DNA of 32,384 nucleotides, from assembly GCA_021648375.1 (NCBI GenBank), contig JAKISW010000031.1, positions 1 to 32,384 on the forward strand, written 5' to 3'. Of this stretch, positions 31,490-32,384 are shown in pieces. This DNA is from Devosiaceae bacterium (GTDB taxonomy: Bacteria; Pseudomonadota; Alphaproteobacteria; Rhizobiales; Devosiaceae). The notes under the pieces are model-generated. The model saw only the letters and a program-made list of their open reading frames with translations. It searched no databases and was not told where the DNA came from. The number at the start of each line of letters is the position of its first letter. Position 1 is the stretch's first letter. A program made the translations under genes and the position numbers.

Positions 31490-32384
31490 ATGTCAAAGCA
31501 TCTTTCATCAAATCCGGGACAAAATCTAAAAATAAACGGCCAGCGTCTGTGGGATAGCCTGATGGAAATGGCAAAGATCGGGCCGGGTGTGGCAGGTGGT
31601 AATAATCGCCAGACGGTGACCGATGAAGATGGCGAGGGCAGAAAACTGTTTCAGCGCTGGTGCGAAGAGGCCGGCATGAGCATGGGCGTTGACCAGATGG
31701 GCAATATGTTCATGACCCGAGAGGGGCAAGATCCCGATCTGTTGCCTGTTTATGTGGGATCGCACCTTGATACTCAGCCCACCGGGGGTAAATATGATGG
31801 AGTGTTGGGGGTTCTGGCGGGCCTCGAACTGGTGCGCACATTAAATGATTTAAATATCAAAACCAAACATCCTATAGTTATCACCAACTGGACCAACGAA
31901 GAGGGCACCAGATATGCCCCTGCCATGCTGGCCTCCGGGGTGTTTATTGGCCAGCACACTCAAGAATGGGCCTATGAAAAAGCTGATGCCGAGGGCAAAA
32001 AATTTGGCGATGAACTAAAGCGCATCGGCTGGCAGGGCGATGAAAAAGTTGGCGCACGCAAAATGCACGCCATGTTTGAGCTGCATATCGAACAGGGGCC
32101 AATCCTGGAGGCTGAAGGTAAAGAAATTGGCGTTGTTACCCACGGACAGGGTTTGAGCTGGACCCAGTTTACGGTAACCGGAAAAGACAGTCATACGGGC
32201 TCAACCCCCATGCCCATGCGCAAAAATGCCGGACTTGGCATGGCAAAAATCTTGCAATTGGTTGACGAAATCGCCTGGGCTCACAAGCCCAATGCGGTGG
32301 GCGCTGCGGGTCATATTGATATCTATCCAAATTCGCGCAACGTAATCCCCGGCAAAGTAGTGTTTACCGTAGATTTGCGCTCCC
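31490..32384 (+). CDS. Zn-dependent N-carbamoyl-beta-alanine amidohydrolase family, 3' end outside window
   Basis: The frame is open from ATG 31490 to the window end (298 codons); family members are about 410-430 residues, so roughly 70% is present. It belongs to the M20-like hydantoinase/carbamoylase and allantoate amidohydrolase group. Metal-ligand motifs are GSHLDTQPTGGKYDG (H92, D103), TNEEGTRYAP (E137/E138) and FELHIEQGP (H199). The dimerisation lid domain begins near residue 215 (SWTQFTVTGKDSHTGSTPMP). In this operon the expected reaction is N-carbamoyl-beta-alanine to beta-alanine, CO2 and ammonia. AAGGA (31477-31481) precedes the ATG. Allantoate amidohydrolase cannot be ruled out from family alone. 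Confidence 0.88.
   Translation, partial: MSKHLSSNPGQNLKINGQRLWDSLMEMAKIGPGVAGGNNRQTVTDEDGEGRKLFQRWCEEAGMSMGVDQMGNMFMTREGQDPDLLPVYVGSHLDTQPTGGKYDGVLGVLAGLELVRTLNDLNIKTKHPIVITNWTNEEGTRYAPAMLASGVFIGQHTQEWAYEKADAEGKKFGDELKRIGWQGDEKVGARKMHAMFELHIEQGPILEAEGKEIGVVTHGQGLSWTQFTVTGKDSHTGSTPMPMRKNAGLGMAKILQLVDEIAWAHKPNAVGAAGHIDIYPNSRNVIPGKVVFTVDLRS

Overview
The window looks like chromosomal DNA of an alphaproteobacterium, most likely Hyphomicrobiales (Rhizobiales) of moderate G+C. The reasons are a dnaA / ABC-F / dnaN / recF / gyrB block, a RegB-RegA (ActS-ActR) redox pair followed by mmcB, a DUF2852 membrane protein, a receiver-like protein with a YFGPDRR motif, and several palindromic intergenic repeats of the kind common in that order. 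Genus cannot be set from the sequence alone. No tRNA, rRNA, CRISPR array or transposase was seen.

Region 1 (1-8111) is the replication block, all on +: the 3' end of dnaA, an ABC-F ATPase, dnaN, recF overlapping a YaiI/UPF0178 gene, and gyrB. Two tandem palindromes sit just before dnaN, and a long composite hairpin lies between dnaN and recF. Region 2 (8112-15642) holds a repeat-rich spacer, a class A penicillin-binding protein, a PAS-PAS-PAS-GGDEF(degenerate)-EAL phosphodiesterase on -, a stand-alone divergent TrpB, and a YgjP-like metallopeptidase on -. Region 3 (15813-19761) holds DUF2852 diverging from regB, then regA, mmcB and a small receiver-like protein.

Region 4 (19885-32384) is a reductive pyrimidine (uracil/thymine) degradation locus. 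preT and preA encode the two subunits of an NAD(P)-dependent dihydropyrimidine dehydrogenase, with an undescribed small exported protein between them. Further right are rutR and, divergent from it, a class III omega-aminotransferase, a CoA-acylating (methyl)malonate-semialdehyde dehydrogenase and a truncated N-carbamoyl-beta-alanine amidohydrolase. Together these would take uracil through dihydrouracil and N-carbamoyl-beta-alanine to beta-alanine, malonate semialdehyde and acetyl-CoA; the dihydropyrimidinase is not in the window. Nearly identical 16-bp RutR-type operators (15 of 16 bases) lie before preT and between rutR and the aminotransferase, so both halves are probably one regulon.

The two halves are separated by about 4.5 kb (23.0-27.6 kb) of unrelated material: an AT-rich orphan protein with a PD-(D/E)XK-like nuclease pattern, a cluster of inverted repeats, an osmC - truncated globin - GFA operon divergent from a LysR regulator, and a beta-hydroxyacid dehydrogenase. 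This looks like accessory DNA that has split an ancestral pyrimidine locus.
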